Origin: Salinisphaera sp.
Lineage (GTDB): Bacteria; Pseudomonadota; Gammaproteobacteria; Nevskiales; Salinisphaeraceae
Assembly: GCA_027858915.1 (NCBI GenBank)
Contig: JAQIBT010000124.1
Coordinates: forward strand, 1-64,000
DNA: 64,000 nt
Direction: 5' to 3'
The notes beneath the pieces were generated by a model that made no database searches, was not told the DNA's origin, and saw nothing but the letters and a program-made list of their open reading frames with translations. Shown here piece after piece: positions 37,538 to 46,037 of the stretch. Made by a program: the position numbers and the translations under genes. Numbering within the stretch: position 1 is the first letter of the stretch; every line of letters begins with the position of its first letter.

Positions 37538-37998
37538 AGACCGTTCACGATATCGCCCGTGGGCTTGTAGCCGCCGCCCACTGTCAGGCTCATGTCGAGG
37601 GCATCGCGGATTCGATATCCAGACTCTGCAGGCACCGACCAGTCGATAGTTCGGGATCAGTGACCGGCTGTGGATAGACCAGGGTTGACTCAACTGGTTT
37701 GGGAGACGACCAGCAATAACCAGTGAACCGATGATCACACCGCAAGTACGCACAACGCATGCCGTAGGCGCGAAACACGTTGCTGCAGAGCTCGATCAGT
37801 GATTCTCGCGCTACGCGTAGGGACGCTGCTGTGTCGAAGTCCGTCATACGCACACCCGGTCACGACGAAGCGAATCCAACCAGGCCCGAAACTGGGGCCT
37901 TACGAATGCCAGGCAGTGCCGAAAGCACGTGTCGAGGCAATACCAAGTTCAAGCATTGTAGCATCCGTTGTAAAAGGCGGCACCGATCACTCAGCCCA
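37538..37998. other. Non-coding debris after pdxA2
   Basis: No intact gene. A minus-strand frame (37590-37853) begins with a plausible dehydrogenase-like N-terminus (SLIELCSNVFRAYGM, vaguely Ldh_2-like) but loses all resemblance after about 35 codons. I treat the stretch as gene debris of uncertain origin, lying next to a broken TRAP permease and a broken regulator. Confidence 0.4.
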
Positions 37999-38881
37999 TC
38001 AGTCAGTGGGCAGCCACAGCGAGATCGACGGCACACAGGACGCCAGCCCGACCACCGAGATGTTGCAGATCAGAAACGGCACGACTGCATGCGTCCGCTG
38101 GCCGACCCGTAGATTGCCGATACTGGCCACCACGGCCAGCAGCGCCGGGAACAGGATGCTCAGTGCGACAACGGTTTCCATGAATGTACCGATCACCAGC
38201 AGGATCAGGATCGCCACCCAAGGCGTATCGCTGATATTGAGGATGCCACCGGCGATCATCTGCGGGATCTGTTCGCTGGTGAGTATCCAGGCAAACAGAT
38301 TGGCCAGGCTCACCAGCAACGGCAGTGAACCCGACATCAGCACCGGATCGACTAGCAATTCGGGCAGCTTGCGTAGCGTAAGGCTCTTGCCGACGAGCAT
38401 GCCGACCACCAGCGCATAGACGCTCGTTGTCGTAACCGGCCCTCTCCATGCCAGGAATCATCACCGAGCCGATACTGGCTGCATCGGCCACCGCGGTGCT
38501 GGAAATGCCGCCGAATATCATTGAGCCGCCGGCATTGGCAACACCCAGCCTGCCGCGGATATGACCAAGCAGCGCATTCGAGAAACTCACGACCTGCTCG
38601 GTGATATTGCCGATATTCATCAGATTCCTGGCCAGTACGAAGCCGGGAATGCACAACAGCACGAACGAATCGATGCCGCCGTAGAGTTTCTTCAGCACGA
38701 TGATCAGCGGGATACCTGCCAGAAGCAGATAGGTCAGCGAGGCCAGACCAAGCAAAAGGCAAGCCGGCTCGATCACGATCAGTGAAAAGCCGCCCAAGCC
38801 GATACAGACCAGCATCTGGCGGATCGCCTGCGCATCGCGGCCGACCAGCACCGGAATCACATGCGCTTTGGGATAAACCAC
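37999..38881 (-). pseudogene. TRAP transporter large permease (DctM type), internally deleted
   Basis: The first frame (from 38881) carries DctM-like LLAGIPLIIVLKKLYGGIDSF, GFVLARNLMNIGNITEQVV, then SMIFGGISSTAVADAASIGS and VMIPGMERAGYDNE. Near 38,430 the homology jumps, in another frame, to VYALVVGMLVGKSLTLRKLPE and continues through EQIPQMIAGGILNISD to a normal end at 37999. By comparison with DctM proteins (about 425 residues) roughly 100 or more residues between these blocks are missing, together with a frame change. The first ~30 codons do not look like a native DctM start. It was probably the transporter of an uronate or C4-acid pathway. The small and binding subunits are not present in the window. 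Confidence 0.8.
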
Positions 38882-38884
38882 TAC

Positions 38885-39185
38885 CGCCTGCCAACCGAGC
38901 GCGAATACGCCGAACGGTTGTGCGCGAAGCCCTCATCCTGCTTAAGCGTTCGCAAGGGTTCAGGCACCTATGTCTGTGATCCGAAATCGGCCGCACCGAT
39001 GAGCGGTACCCACGCTGCCGATGCGCCGGTCAACGACGATATCGGCCTTTTTTTTATTACTCAACGCGCGCCAAGCAGGCCATGCGGATGCATCTGGAAA
39101 ATGTCAAAACGACCCTGTTACGCTATTGGATACCGACGACCCACGCTTCGACGGCTATCTGCGCCACCAGCTCAGAGCGCGATAA
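38885..39185 (+). pseudogene. Degraded FadR/GntR-type regulator
   Basis: Three fragments in shifting frames follow the order of a FadR-type GntR protein: LPTEREYAERL, RTVVREALILL and VRKGSGTYVCDP form a broken winged helix. After a gap, AMRMHLENVKTTLLR and DDPRFDGYLRHQLRAR correspond to the C-terminal end of such regulators, closing at TAA 39183-39185. Most of the ligand-binding domain is missing. It faces away from the broken TRAP gene, so it was likely its divergent regulator. Confidence 0.7.
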
Positions 39186-39260
39186 GAGAACGACTATCCG
39201 GATGACGCTCTTTACCGCTAGCGGAAACGGAATCGTCCAAAGCCCGCACTGGGCCGTGCG

Positions 39261-40202
39261 CTAGCCAAGTGCGGGCATCTCGGGCATCAAGGTTTGCTCG
39301 ATCACCGCACCGCGATGCTGGATCACGGTCGCCGCAAGCCGGTGCCCCCACGAAGCCGCTGTCTGTGGGCTACCGCCCTGCAGTCGGCACGCCAGATAAC
39401 CGGCGCTGAAGGCATCGCCGGCCGCCGTGGTATCTACAACCTGCTCAACCTGCTCTGCGGTCACTTCTTCACGTCCCGCCGACGAAACGATGGTGCAGGA
39501 TCCCGCACCTCGCTTGACGACCAGTTCGCAGATGTCCTTTTCGGCATACCAGTCGATCAATGCCAACAGCGACTGATGTCCATACAGTGCCCGGTCGTCG
39601 TCTTCGGTCACGATTGCGATATCCACATAATTCAACAGTTGCCGATAGCTACGCTCTGCGGTCGCTCGATCCGCCCAAAGCCGGGGCCGGTAGTTGTTGT
39701 CGAATACCACCCGAGTACCTCCTTCACGTATCCTGGCGAGCGCTTGGAACAGACGCTCACGTCCAGTGGCGGTCAGAATCGCCAGCGAAATACCGCTGAG
39801 ATATATGACGTCCATGGCGCACAGCTGCTCGAGGCGTGCCTGCCCGTCCGCGACATCGTCGAACATCAGCCGTGCCGCCGCCTCGCTGCGCCAGTAGTGA
39901 AAGCGACGCTCACCGGCCACATCGGTCTCTATGACATACAACCCGGGCAGGTGCGTGTCCAGCCGGGCGGTGAGCCGGTGACGCACCTGTTCCTGCGCCC
40001 AACGGGCAAGCATCGCATCGCTGAAAGTATCGCGACCGACGGCCGATACATATTCGATCTGCCAGTCCCGGTCAGCAATCAGCCGCGCCAGATAGACCGC
40101 GGTATTGAAGGTGTCACCGCCGAAGGTCTGTTGCAGGATGGCGTTTGGCTGGGCATACAACTCGATCATGCATTCGCCGATCAGGGCTATGGATTGGGGC
40201 AC
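39261..40202 (-). CDS. kdgK: PfkB-family sugar kinase, 2-keto-3-deoxygluconate kinase type
   Basis: The protein has 313 residues from GTG 40202, which follows AAGGAG by 5 nt; a TTG at 40220 would add six residues. It has N-terminal ALIGECMIELY, the substrate site GGDTFNTAVYLAR, and the C-terminal PfkB signature DTTAAGDAFSAGYL with the catalytic Asp. KdgK phosphorylates 2-keto-3-deoxy-D-gluconate, the shared intermediate of hexuronate and aldonate breakdown. It stands alone on the minus strand between debris and an IS fragment, though a dehydratase of the UxaA group about 7 kb away and the aldolase at 34159 could supply or share intermediates. Confidence 0.85.
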   Translation of the reverse strand: MPQSIALIGECMIELYAQPNAILQQTFGGDTFNTAVYLARLIADRDWQIEYVSAVGRDTFSDAMLARWAQEQVRHRLTARLDTHLPGLYVIETDVAGERRFHYWRSEAAARLMFDDVADGQARLEQLCAMDVIYLSGISLAILTATGRERLFQALARIREGGTRVVFDNNYRPRLWADRATAERSYRQLLNYVDIAIVTEDDDRALYGHQSLLALIDWYAEKDICELVVKRGAGSCTIVSSAGREEVTAEQVEQVVDTTAAGDAFSAGYLACRLQGGSPQTAASWGHRLAATVIQHRGAVIEQTLMPEMPALG

Positions 40203-40382
40203 ACGAAACTCCTTGAACAATCACGTTCGGGCGGCATGGGAAGGCTGTGGTAACCAGCGCCTCGGACGTCTGCCTGCCAGGTCCTGGTAGATAGGGTATC
40301 TACTGTTGTAATCAGTGCCCGCCCGGAAATGCTACGACTCTGATTCCGAAAGTAACTCCGGCATAAATAGAAATAAAAACCC

Positions 40383-41359
40383 CGAGTAGTTATGCTCCAA
40401 CCGGGCGATGTGCTGGCTGAATGTAATCAGGTGATTATTCCGGGTGGTCGTTCGTTCGGCCTTCGAGATGATCTGGCCAATGTCTTTCCAGGCCGTTTCA
40501 CCCACTACAAGCCGGCGGCGGTCGCACTGCAGACCACGCTGGAACTATTCGAGGGCATGCCGTCTCGATTGCACCTGACACCGCACCGGAGCGTGATGAT
40601 CTGCCGACGGTCGGGTCGTCGGCCGGCCGCTTGCTGTTGGCCGATCGCGGCTATTTCCAATGGAATTATCTGAATCGGCTCGATGACAACGGCGCGTTGT
40701 TTGTCATGCGTGCCTATACGACGATCAATCCGCAGGTGGTTCAGACATTCGACGGCCAAGGCCGACGCCGTCCCCGACTCGAGGAGCAATCCCTCAAAGC
40801 GCTGCGCCACACCCCGCAACGGATACTGGATCTGGACGTCTATCGGACCCAAAGACAACAGTCCGTTGTGCTTCGGTTGATGGTGAGCTGGAATCCAGAC
40901 CGTGAAGCGCCTTGTTTCATCGTGACCCATATGGATCGGTCGCGTTACAGCGCCGACACGGTTGTTCGCCTGGTTCAGCTGCGCTGGCAGATCGAGTTGT
41001 TGTTCAAGGAAACCAAATCCTACGCCCAGTTGCGCGCGTTTCGCACAGCCAACCCCTACATCGCCGAATGCTTGATCTGGGCAGCGGTCGCCGCGGCCAC
41101 GATCCAGCGTTTCACGGCTCATCTGACCCAGCGGGTTCACGCGGTGGAGATCTCCACCCAGAAAACCGCCAAAGCCGCGAGCGCCGCCTTGACGGACCTG
41201 TACAAAGCGCTGGCCATCGATCGGACACCGTGTATCCAAAAAGCGTTCAAGGCGGCGCTGAATTATCTCGCGACCAACGCCCAGCGCGCTCACCCTCGTC
41301 GGGACAGGCAGAGCGGACGACTACAGGCTGGACTGAAAAGTGTGGGCGTGGCAGCTTAA
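40383..41359 (+). pseudogene. IS4-type transposase, C-terminal fragment
   Basis: Homology begins abruptly at 40383 with RVVMLQP and runs NQVIIPGGRSFGLRDDLANV, VFPGRFTHYKPAAVALQTTL. Near 40,577 a few bases are missing and the frame changes to DTAPERDDLPTVGSSAGRLL, then LLLADRGYFQWNYL and the YREK-like block QLRWQIELLFKETK, ending at TAA 41357-41359. The second catalytic Asp (ADRGY) and the Glu (QIELL) are present, but the first Asp position (normally in a DG-S-S-F block) reads GGRSF. Missing N-terminus, frameshift and lost Asp make it inactive. Its stop codon is part of the terminal repeat. Confidence 0.85.
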
Positions 41360-41374
41360 GTACTTACCTATGAA
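41357..41374 (-). repeat. Right terminal inverted repeat of an IS4-type element
   Basis: TAAGTACTTACCTATGAA is the exact reverse complement of the 18 bp at 26537-26554. It includes the transposase stop codon, as expected for a compact IS end. Confidence 0.65.
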
Positions 41375-41386
41375 TGCCTGCTTATG

Positions 41387-41833
41387 TCACATCGCGATCG
41401 CGATGGTGTATCCACCGTCGACCACGACCCATTGGCCTGTGGTAACCGTCAGATGTGCCTTACATAAATGTGCCATCAGATAATAACGCAGCAGATTGAG
41501 CTCCAGCGACTTTTTGAAGGCCGCTAACCCTGCGTCAGCCCGACGCCATCGTTGGCCCGGCATTATTGACCAGGCCGCGGATCGGTCCAATATCCGCGGT
41601 CTCCGAAACCGCTTTTCGGCAGGCGTCCTCGTCGGTGAGGTCTGCCGCGGCATGATGTGCGCCGGGTTGAGTGCGTTGTAGATCATCCAGAAACGCCGGG
41701 GCAGACCCGCGGTCGATGATCACCGGGATCGCGCCTTGTGCGGCCAGCCGCTGGCTGATGGGAGCGCCGATGCCGGCCAGGCTGCCGCTCACCATTTTGT
41801 CGGTGAGTGCCAGGCCTACGGCGTCGTTCTTCT
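41387..41833 (-). pseudogene. Short-chain dehydrogenase relic, L-fucose dehydrogenase-like
   Basis: The first part (from about 41833) has the Rossmann start GSLAGIGAPISQRLAAQGAIP, VIIDRG and LVNNAG. Frame changes near 41,540-41,560 lead to LAAFKKSLELNLLRYYLMAHLC, and the sequence then jumps to TTGQWVVVDGGYT, the usual C-terminus of this group. About 100 residues with the catalytic Y-x3-K are missing. Order and sequence style match the SDR that oxidises L-fucose to L-fuconolactone. It begins immediately after the lactonase stop, as the last gene of the fucose operon. Confidence 0.75.
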
Positions 41834-42674
41834 ACAGATCGAGCGAATAGAGCGATGCGGCGTTCGCCCCGAACACCTTGGCGCGACAATCCGGGCTCTG
41901 GGCGCGCGCCCAGGCATCGATCAACGCGAACCAGTCGCCGTAGTCGATCGCCAGCCGGCACACTGGCCAATCGGAGCCGAAGATCAGGCGATCCTCGCCG
42001 AACAGTTCGAGCGCGGAATCCAGATGGCGATAGATGCCGTCGATATCCGGCGCTTCGCCGGGCGCTGTCTGCGCCTCGGTCGCCAACCCCGAAATTTTGA
42101 CCGCAACATGCGGGAGGGCGGCGAGCGCGGCTATGGCATCCCGCCACTGGCCAAATGCCGCGTCGTCGCCGGTGATCGCGGGCTTGGCGAGATGATCGAC
42201 CACCAGCGTGTGCGCATCGTGGCGGATGCAGAAGGGAACCGCATCGGCCAACTGGCGATGATTGACCAGCACTTCGTAGACCAGGCCGCGCCGCTGCACA
42301 GCGGCCATGCCGACATCGAAGGCCGCGTCGTTCAGACGTGCCGGATCGCCCTCGATCTGATGCCGCAGGCCAACAAGCGGTCCGGCGGCCTGCCAGTGGC
42401 CGATGCACTCGTCCGCATCGGCCGAGGCCAGATCGACCCAGCCGACCACGCCGGCGATCCAGTCCCTGGCCGCGGCCTGTTCCATCAGGAAGGCGGTCTC
42501 GGCCTCGTCGCCAGCGGCCTGCACGGCAATGGTGGCCTCGATGCCGGTTTCGGCCCACGCTTCGGCGAGATCCACCGGCAGCCAGTCGTGCATCAACGCG
42601 TTCATACCGGGCACAATCCAGTCCAGACGGGCCGGATCGTAGCGCCAGAAGTGTTGATGCGCGTCGATGAGCAT
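41832..42674 (-). CDS. Amidohydrolase-family lactonase, probable L-fucono-1,5-lactonase
   Basis: The protein has 280 residues of the COG3618 amidohydrolase group. It has N-terminal MLIDAHQHFWRYDP with the metal-site HxH, a central VGLRHQIEGDP, VVDHLAKPAI, KISGLATEA and C-terminal FGSDWPVCRL with the metal Asp. Members beside an L-fuconate dehydratase hydrolyse L-fuconolactone or L-rhamnonolactone. It lies 150 bp downstream of the dehydratase gene in the same operon and upstream of the broken fucose dehydrogenase. Cytoplasmic; assignment to fucose rests on the neighbours. Confidence 0.85.
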   Translation of the reverse strand: MLIDAHQHFWRYDPARLDWIVPGMNALMHDWLPVDLAEAWAETGIEATIAVQAAGDEAETAFLMEQAAARDWIAGVVGWVDLASADADECIGHWQAAGPLVGLRHQIEGDPARLNDAAFDVGMAAVQRRGLVYEVLVNHRQLADAVPFCIRHDAHTLVVDHLAKPAITGDDAAFGQWRDAIAALAALPHVAVKISGLATEAQTAPGEAPDIDGIYRHLDSALELFGEDRLIFGSDWPVCRLAIDYGDWFALIDAWARAQSPDCRAKVFGANAASLYSLDL

Positions 42675-42823
42675 GGTTTCAGAAGGTCCTCAAAAAACGT
42701 AGCGAGCGCCGGCAGTTCGGGCGCGTCCAGAGCACAGGAAGCGCAGCGTATAAGCGACACGCGAGCATTCCGAGCACCGGACGGGTTCGAAATGACAAGC
42801 GCAGTAGTTTTGTGAGCATCCTG

Positions 42824-44104
42824 TCAGTGCCCGGTGAACCGGTAGCGTTCCAGCGATTCGGCTTTCATCTCGCCGGAATAGCCAGGGGCGGTCGGCACCC
42901 GATACGCAGCATCGCGCACCACGCAGGGGGCGACGAAATGCTCATGCAGATGATCGACATATTCCGTCACGCGGCCTTCGGTGGTGGCCGAGAAACAGAC
43001 GAAATCGATCATCGACAGATGCTGGACGTATTCGCACAGGCCAACGCCGCCGGCGTGCGGGCAGACTGGCAGCTCGTATTTCGCGGCCATGAGCAGCACC
43101 GCGAGCACTTCGTTGACGCCGCCGAGCCGGCAAGCATCGAGCTGCACCACGTCGATCGCCTCGCGCATCATGAACTGCTTGAAGAGCACGCGGTTCTGGC
43201 ACATCTCGCCAGTGGCCACCTGCACCGGGGCAACGCCCTGGCGGATCGCTCGATGGGCCTCGACGTCATCCGGGCTGGTCGGCTCCTCGATGAACCAGGG
43301 CCGGGCGAAGGCCAGTTCGTTGACCCAATCGATGGCCTGGTCGACGTCCCACATCTGGTTGGCGTCGATCATCAGCTTGCGGTCGTCGCCGATCACTTCA
43401 CGGGCGATGGTCACGCGGCGCTTGTCGTCTTCCAGGCTGCCGCCGACCTTGAGCTTGACGTGGTTATAGCCTTCTTCGACGGCTTCCTGGCACAGCCGGC
43501 GCAGCTTGTCGTCGCTATAGCCGAGCCAGCCGGCCGAGGTGGTGTAGCAGGGGTAGCCGCGTTCCACGAGCTCGGCAATGCGCTCGGCCTTGCCGTTTTC
43601 GCGTTCGCGCAGCAGGGCGAGGGCTTCATCTTTTGTAATGCAGTCGGTCATGTAGCGGAAATCGATGCAGCGCACGACCTCCTCGGGCGACATCTCGGCG
43701 ACCAGCCGCCAGACCGGCTTGCCTACGGACTTGGCCCACAGATCCCAGGCGGCATTAACCACGGCCGCGGTCGCCAGATGGATGGCGCCTTTCTCAGGCC
43801 CTATCCACCGCAGTTGGCTGTCGCCGGTGACATGGCGCCAGAACGAACCCATGTCGGCGGCGATATCGGACAAATCGAGGCCGACCACTAGATGTCGCAT
43901 CGACTCGATTGCCGCGCAGGCAAGTTCGTTGCCGCGGCCGATGGTGAAGGTCAGGCCGTGGCCGGTCATATCTGGGGTATCAGTCTCCAGGATGCAGTAA
44001 GCGGCCGAATAATCCGGATCCGGGTTCATGGCATCCGAGCCGTCGAGCTGCTCGGAGGTCGGAAAGCGCACGTCGACGACGCGCATATCGATGATTTTCG
44101 TCAT
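42824..44104 (-). CDS. fucD: L-fuconate dehydratase (enolase superfamily)
   Basis: The protein has 426 residues, close to characterised L-fuconate dehydratases. It shows the general-base lysine motif KLKVG, the first metal ligand in LMIDANQMWD, EEPTSPDDV and GEMCQNRVLFKQF for the second and third ligand region, and the HAGGVGLCEYVQHL block around the catalytic His. The N-terminus IIDMRVVDVRFPTSEQLDGSD is typical of the family. It converts L-fuconate to 2-keto-3-deoxy-L-fuconate. Its ATG overlaps the stop of the hydrolase gene ahead by 4 bp (ATGA). Confidence 0.93.
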   Translation of the reverse strand: MTKIIDMRVVDVRFPTSEQLDGSDAMNPDPDYSAAYCILETDTPDMTGHGLTFTIGRGNELACAAIESMRHLVVGLDLSDIAADMGSFWRHVTGDSQLRWIGPEKGAIHLATAAVVNAAWDLWAKSVGKPVWRLVAEMSPEEVVRCIDFRYMTDCITKDEALALLRERENGKAERIAELVERGYPCYTTSAGWLGYSDDKLRRLCQEAVEEGYNHVKLKVGGSLEDDKRRVTIAREVIGDDRKLMIDANQMWDVDQAIDWVNELAFARPWFIEEPTSPDDVEAHRAIRQGVAPVQVATGEMCQNRVLFKQFMMREAIDVVQLDACRLGGVNEVLAVLLMAAKYELPVCPHAGGVGLCEYVQHLSMIDFVCFSATTEGRVTEYVDHLHEHFVAPCVVRDAAYRVPTAPGYSGEMKAESLERYRFTGH

Positions 44105-44943
44105 GCGTCCACCGTGTGCTGGGATTGTTCGCCCAGGCCCTCGATGCCGAGCCGGATATGCTGGCCGGCGCGCAGAAAGACCGGCGGCGACTGGCCAGCG
44201 CCCACGCCGGGCGGCGTGCCGGTCGAGATGATGTCACCAGGCTGCAGGCTCATGAAACGGCTGAGATACGACACCAGATAGGCCACCTCGTAGACCATGG
44301 TGAAGGTGCTGCCGTTCTGATAGGTCTTGCCGTCCACCGACAGCCACATGTCCAGTGCCTGCGGATCGGCGATCTCGTCGCGGGTGACCAGCCAGGGGCC
44401 GATCGGCCCGAAGGTATCGCAGCCTTTGCCCTTGTCCCAGGTGCCGCTGCGTTCGAGCTGGAATTCGCGTTCGGAGACATCGTTGACCACGCAATAACCG
44501 GCGACGTGGTCCATCGCCGCATCGGGCTCGATATAACGCCCGCCGCGGCCGATCACCACGCCTAGCTCCACTTCCCAGTCGGTCTTGTTCGACGCGCGGG
44601 GAATCTCGATATCGTCGTTCGGCCCGCAGATCGCGCTGGTCCACTTGTTGAACACGACCGGCTCGGGCGGCACCTCCGCGCCGGTCTCGGCGGCATGATC
44701 GGAGTAGTTCAGGCCGATGCAGATGAACTTGCCAACACCGCCCACGCAGGGGCCGATCCGGACATCCGGATCCACCTGTGGAAGGCTGGACAGGTCATGC
44801 CGGCGGAGCCGCTCAATCGAATCAGGATCGAGCATGGGGCCGGCGATATCGTCGACCAGCGGGGAGATATCCCGGATGGTCTCGTCGTCGTCGAGCAAAG
44901 CGGGTTTTTCGTCGCCCGGCGGACCGTATCTGAGCAGTTTCAA
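44101..44943 (-). CDS. Fumarylacetoacetate hydrolase-family enzyme, probable 2,4-diketo-3-deoxy-L-fuconate hydrolase
   Basis: The protein has 280 residues from TTG 44943, chosen because AGGAG stands 7 nt upstream and because the family N-terminus KLLRYG follows. It contains CIGLNYSDHAAETG, FNKWTSAICGPNDDI, the metal triad region DWEVELGVVIGRGGRY and DIISTGTPPGVG. In the non-phosphorylative L-fucose pathway this family splits 2,4-diketo-3-deoxy-L-fuconate to pyruvate and L-lactate. It lies 28 bp after the partner dehydrogenase and overlaps fucD. A rhamnose analogue of the pathway is a conceivable alternative. Confidence 0.87.
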   Translation of the reverse strand: MKLLRYGPPGDEKPALLDDDETIRDISPLVDDIAGPMLDPDSIERLRRHDLSSLPQVDPDVRIGPCVGGVGKFICIGLNYSDHAAETGAEVPPEPVVFNKWTSAICGPNDDIEIPRASNKTDWEVELGVVIGRGGRYIEPDAAMDHVAGYCVVNDVSEREFQLERSGTWDKGKGCDTFGPIGPWLVTRDEIADPQALDMWLSVDGKTYQNGSTFTMVYEVAYLVSYLSRFMSLQPGDIISTGTPPGVGAGQSPPVFLRAGQHIRLGIEGLGEQSQHTVDA

Positions 44944-44971
44944 GTGCAGCTCCTGATGATTGAAAATAGGT

Positions 44972-45709
44972 TCAGTTCGCCCAGCCGCCGTCGATGAGCT
45001 GGGCGGTGCCGGTGATGAAGGCGGATTCGTCGCAGGCGAGGAAGGCTGCGAGTGCTGCGATCTCGCTGGCATCGCCCAGGCGGCCCATTGGCTGGCGGGC
45101 GATGAAGTCGTCGAGCACTTCGGCCTCGGTCCGGCCCTGTTCGGCGGCCTGGGCGGCGATGCGGCCACGCAGCGACGGCGAATCGACGGTACCGGGGCAG
45201 ATCGCGTTGCAGCGTATGCCGTCGGCCATGTAATCGGCGGCAATTGACTTGGTCAGGCCGATCACCGCGGCCTTGCTCGCGCCATAGGCACAGCGGTTGG
45301 TCACGCCCTTCAGGCTCGAGGCCAGTGACGACATGTTGATGATGCTGCCGCCGGACTCGCGCATGCCGGGCAGAAAGGCTCGGATCATGTCGAACATCGA
45401 AGTCACGTTGAGATCGAAACTGGCCTGCCAGACCTCACGATCGCAGTCGAGCACACTGCCGGCCGGTACCATGCCGGCGCAGTTGAACAGCACGTCGAGC
45501 GTCGGCAACTCGTCGTGCAGTCGTGCGATCGCGGCAGGATCGGTCACGTCCAAGGCATGCACTTCGATATCCGGTTCGTCGGCCAGCGGCGCGATCTCGA
45601 TATCGGTGGCGATCACCCGGGCGCCCTCGGCACGGAAACGAGCCACCGTGGCCAGACCGATACCCTGGCCGGCGGCGGTGATCAGTGCGGTCTTGTTGTC
45701 GAGCCTCAT
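44972..45709 (-). CDS. SDR dehydrogenase, probable 2-keto-3-deoxy-L-fuconate dehydrogenase
   Basis: The protein has 245 residues of a classical short-chain dehydrogenase. It has NAD loop TAAGQGIGLATVARF, acidic residue ATDIEIAPLAD selecting NAD, NCAGMVPAG, catalytic Ser in MSSLASSLKG and Y-x3-K in YGASKAAV, and CPGTVDSPSLRGRI. The DHRS6-like pattern is that of the enzyme oxidising 2-keto-3-deoxy-L-fuconate at C4. It is the first gene of the fucose operon as preserved here. Confidence 0.88.
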   Translation of the reverse strand: MRLDNKTALITAAGQGIGLATVARFRAEGARVIATDIEIAPLADEPDIEVHALDVTDPAAIARLHDELPTLDVLFNCAGMVPAGSVLDCDREVWQASFDLNVTSMFDMIRAFLPGMRESGGSIINMSSLASSLKGVTNRCAYGASKAAVIGLTKSIAADYMADGIRCNAICPGTVDSPSLRGRIAAQAAEQGRTEAEVLDDFIARQPMGRLGDASEIAALAAFLACDESAFITGTAQLIDGGWAN

Positions 45710-46037
45710 GGCTGGATCACGGATTGCTTCATCATGTCGTTGGGCTATTGGTCAAGCCTTCCATGTCCGAGGTTAGAGCGGTCATGCTGATGTTGACAAG
45801 CCGTTGTTGTCGGCCGAGCCTCGAACTCTTCACCCATTCCGATGAATGAGAGTTTCGCGGCGCCGATCGCCACACGGCGTCGCTGTTGGTATTGAAGTCG
45901 GGTTGGGTGTCTACAGCCATTGCTGCTCTCCTCTGCTCGTTATCCGGTTCAACATCCGGTTCAACGGTGAGCTCGTGCCTCGGTGTATGTCATGGGTGTA
46001 TGTCATGTCAGACGATCGGGGCTCAACGCCCTGCGGT
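45710..46037. other. Intergenic region upstream of the fucose operon
   Basis: About 330 bp with no supported gene. It contains a short direct repeat (ATCCGGTTCAAC next to CCGGTTCAACGG, and two GTGTATGTCATG copies, near 45,945-46,005). The fucose-operon promoter should be here, but I cannot point to a clear -10/-35 pair. Confidence 0.45.

Noticed and set aside
26691-41359. The two IS4-type fragments as one element split by a simple insertion
   Set aside because: Their short overlap (RV-x-x-LQP) uses different codons throughout, which a single split copy would not show.
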